From NCBI RefSeq assembly GCF_011764425.1, contig NZ_BLPF01000003.1, positions 1,364,001 through 1,428,000 on the forward strand: a DNA stretch of 64,000 nt. The letters run 5' to 3'. Position 1 is the first letter of the stretch; every line of letters begins with the position of its first letter. The stretch is from Phytohabitans houttuyneae (GTDB taxonomy: Bacteria; Actinomycetota; Actinomycetes; Mycobacteriales; Micromonosporaceae). The position numbers and the translations under genes are program-made. Under the pieces are notes generated by a model. The model was not told where the DNA came from and did not search any database. It saw only the letters and a program-made list of their open reading frames with translations. Of this stretch, positions 63,573 to 64,000 are shown in pieces.

Positions 63573-64000
63573 TCAGGCGAGCTGGGTTTCCCGGGTCTTC
63601 TGCTGGATCCGGAAGACCACGAACTCGGCCGGGTAGACGGGCGCGACACCGACGACGCAGATCAGCCGGCCGTTGGCCAGGTCGTCCTCGGTCATCGTGG
63701 TGCGGTCGCAGGCGACGAAGAACGCCTCGTCGGGCGTGGTGCCGGCCAGCGCGCCGGAGCGCCACACGGTGCCGAGGAAGTTCTCCACGGTCTGCTTGAC
63801 CAGCGCCCACAGCGGCTCGGCGTTGGGCTCGAAGACCACCCACTGGGTGCCCTCGTCGATGGACTCCTCGATGAAGAGGAAGAGCCGCCGCACGTTGACG
63901 TACTTCCACGCGCTGTCCGAGGAGAGCGTGCGGGCGCCCCAGACCCGGTGGCCGGCGCCGGGGAAGAACCGCAGCGCGTTGATCCCGCGCGGGTTGAGCA
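63573..64000 (-). CDS. eCIS sheath protein 1, C-terminal part (gene continues beyond the window)
   Basis: The last ~142 residues of a main sheath protein. LNPRGINALRFFPGAGHRVWGARTLSSDSAWKYVNVRRLFLFIEESID is the most conserved block of contractile sheaths, followed by the ATPase-like core strands and the C-terminal VYPAEFVVFRIQQKTRE arm that inserts into a neighbour subunit. The start is outside the window, so the rest of the locus begins there. Confidence 0.92.
   Translation of the reverse strand, partial: LNPRGINALRFFPGAGHRVWGARTLSSDSAWKYVNVRRLFLFIEESIDEGTQWVVFEPNAEPLWALVKQTVENFLGTVWRSGALAGTTPDEAFFVACDRTTMTEDDLANGRLICVVGVAPVYPAEFVVFRIQQKTRETQLA

Noticed and set aside
42622-64000. Prophage rather than injection system.
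   Set aside because: The visible part has no capsid, portal, terminase, integrase or lysis gene; the AAA+ ATPase, LysM adaptor and two-tube, two-sheath order are those of eCIS.

Overview
The window is very GC-rich DNA from an actinomycete. Geosmin synthase, a chitin-degradation cluster, leaderless promoters of the TANNNT-N6/7-ATG type, the repeat types and the gene styles together suggest a soil member of Micromonosporaceae; the family is an inference. No tRNA, rRNA, CRISPR array, insertion sequence or integrase was recognised.

Layout. 1-7 kb: the end of a lysine 2,3-aminomutase-like gene, a CsbD stress protein, a ~790-base stretch without a gene that carries palindromes, a histidine phosphatase, an Lrp regulator, a YCII protein convergent with a frameshifted ECF sigma factor, an acyl-CoA dehydrogenase and an M24 peptidase. 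7-16 kb: secreted carbohydrate-active proteins (a large glycoside hydrolase with discoidin domains, a GH18 chitinase with a ricin lectin, a chitin-type AA10 LPMO with a CBM), with a ROK regulator between the two chitin genes. 16-21 kb: a lipoprotein/HlyD adaptor/ABC ATPase/MacB-type permease operon divergent from a two-component system. 21-32.6 kb: sugar kinase, penicillin acylase-like enzyme, MocR regulator divergent from an MFS exporter, hydrolase, flavin oxidase, and a TetR regulator divergent from an MMPL transporter. 32.7-42 kb: a GH95 fucosidase with CBM6 and discoidin domains, a PQQ biosynthesis operon (pqqA-C-DE-B, with pqqD fused to pqqE), and geosmin synthase. 42-64 kb: a minus-strand operon for an extracellular contractile injection system (eCIS, Afp/PVC/Cis type). 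It runs from sheath and tube genes through hub, spike and baseplate to a tape-measure-like protein and the AAA+ ATPase, with nearly all genes joined by ATGA or GTGA overlaps. The first gene runs off the window end.

Two points matter most for a reader. First, two adjacent eCIS baseplate genes each contain the same 99-bp repeat, exactly 33 codons, read in a different frame in each gene. This looks like a protein-coding mobile or palindromic-type element comparable in behaviour to Rickettsia palindromic elements. Second, about ten genes carry an apparent loss of one G or C, nearly all within short G/C runs. Restoring one base rebuilds the family sequence each time, so these are probably sequencing or assembly errors and not true pseudogenes; I annotate them as interrupted genes and give the site.

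Three 62-bp palindromes of identical length sit at gene 3' ends and probably act as terminators. Several strong hairpins, candidate operators and leaderless promoters are listed separately.
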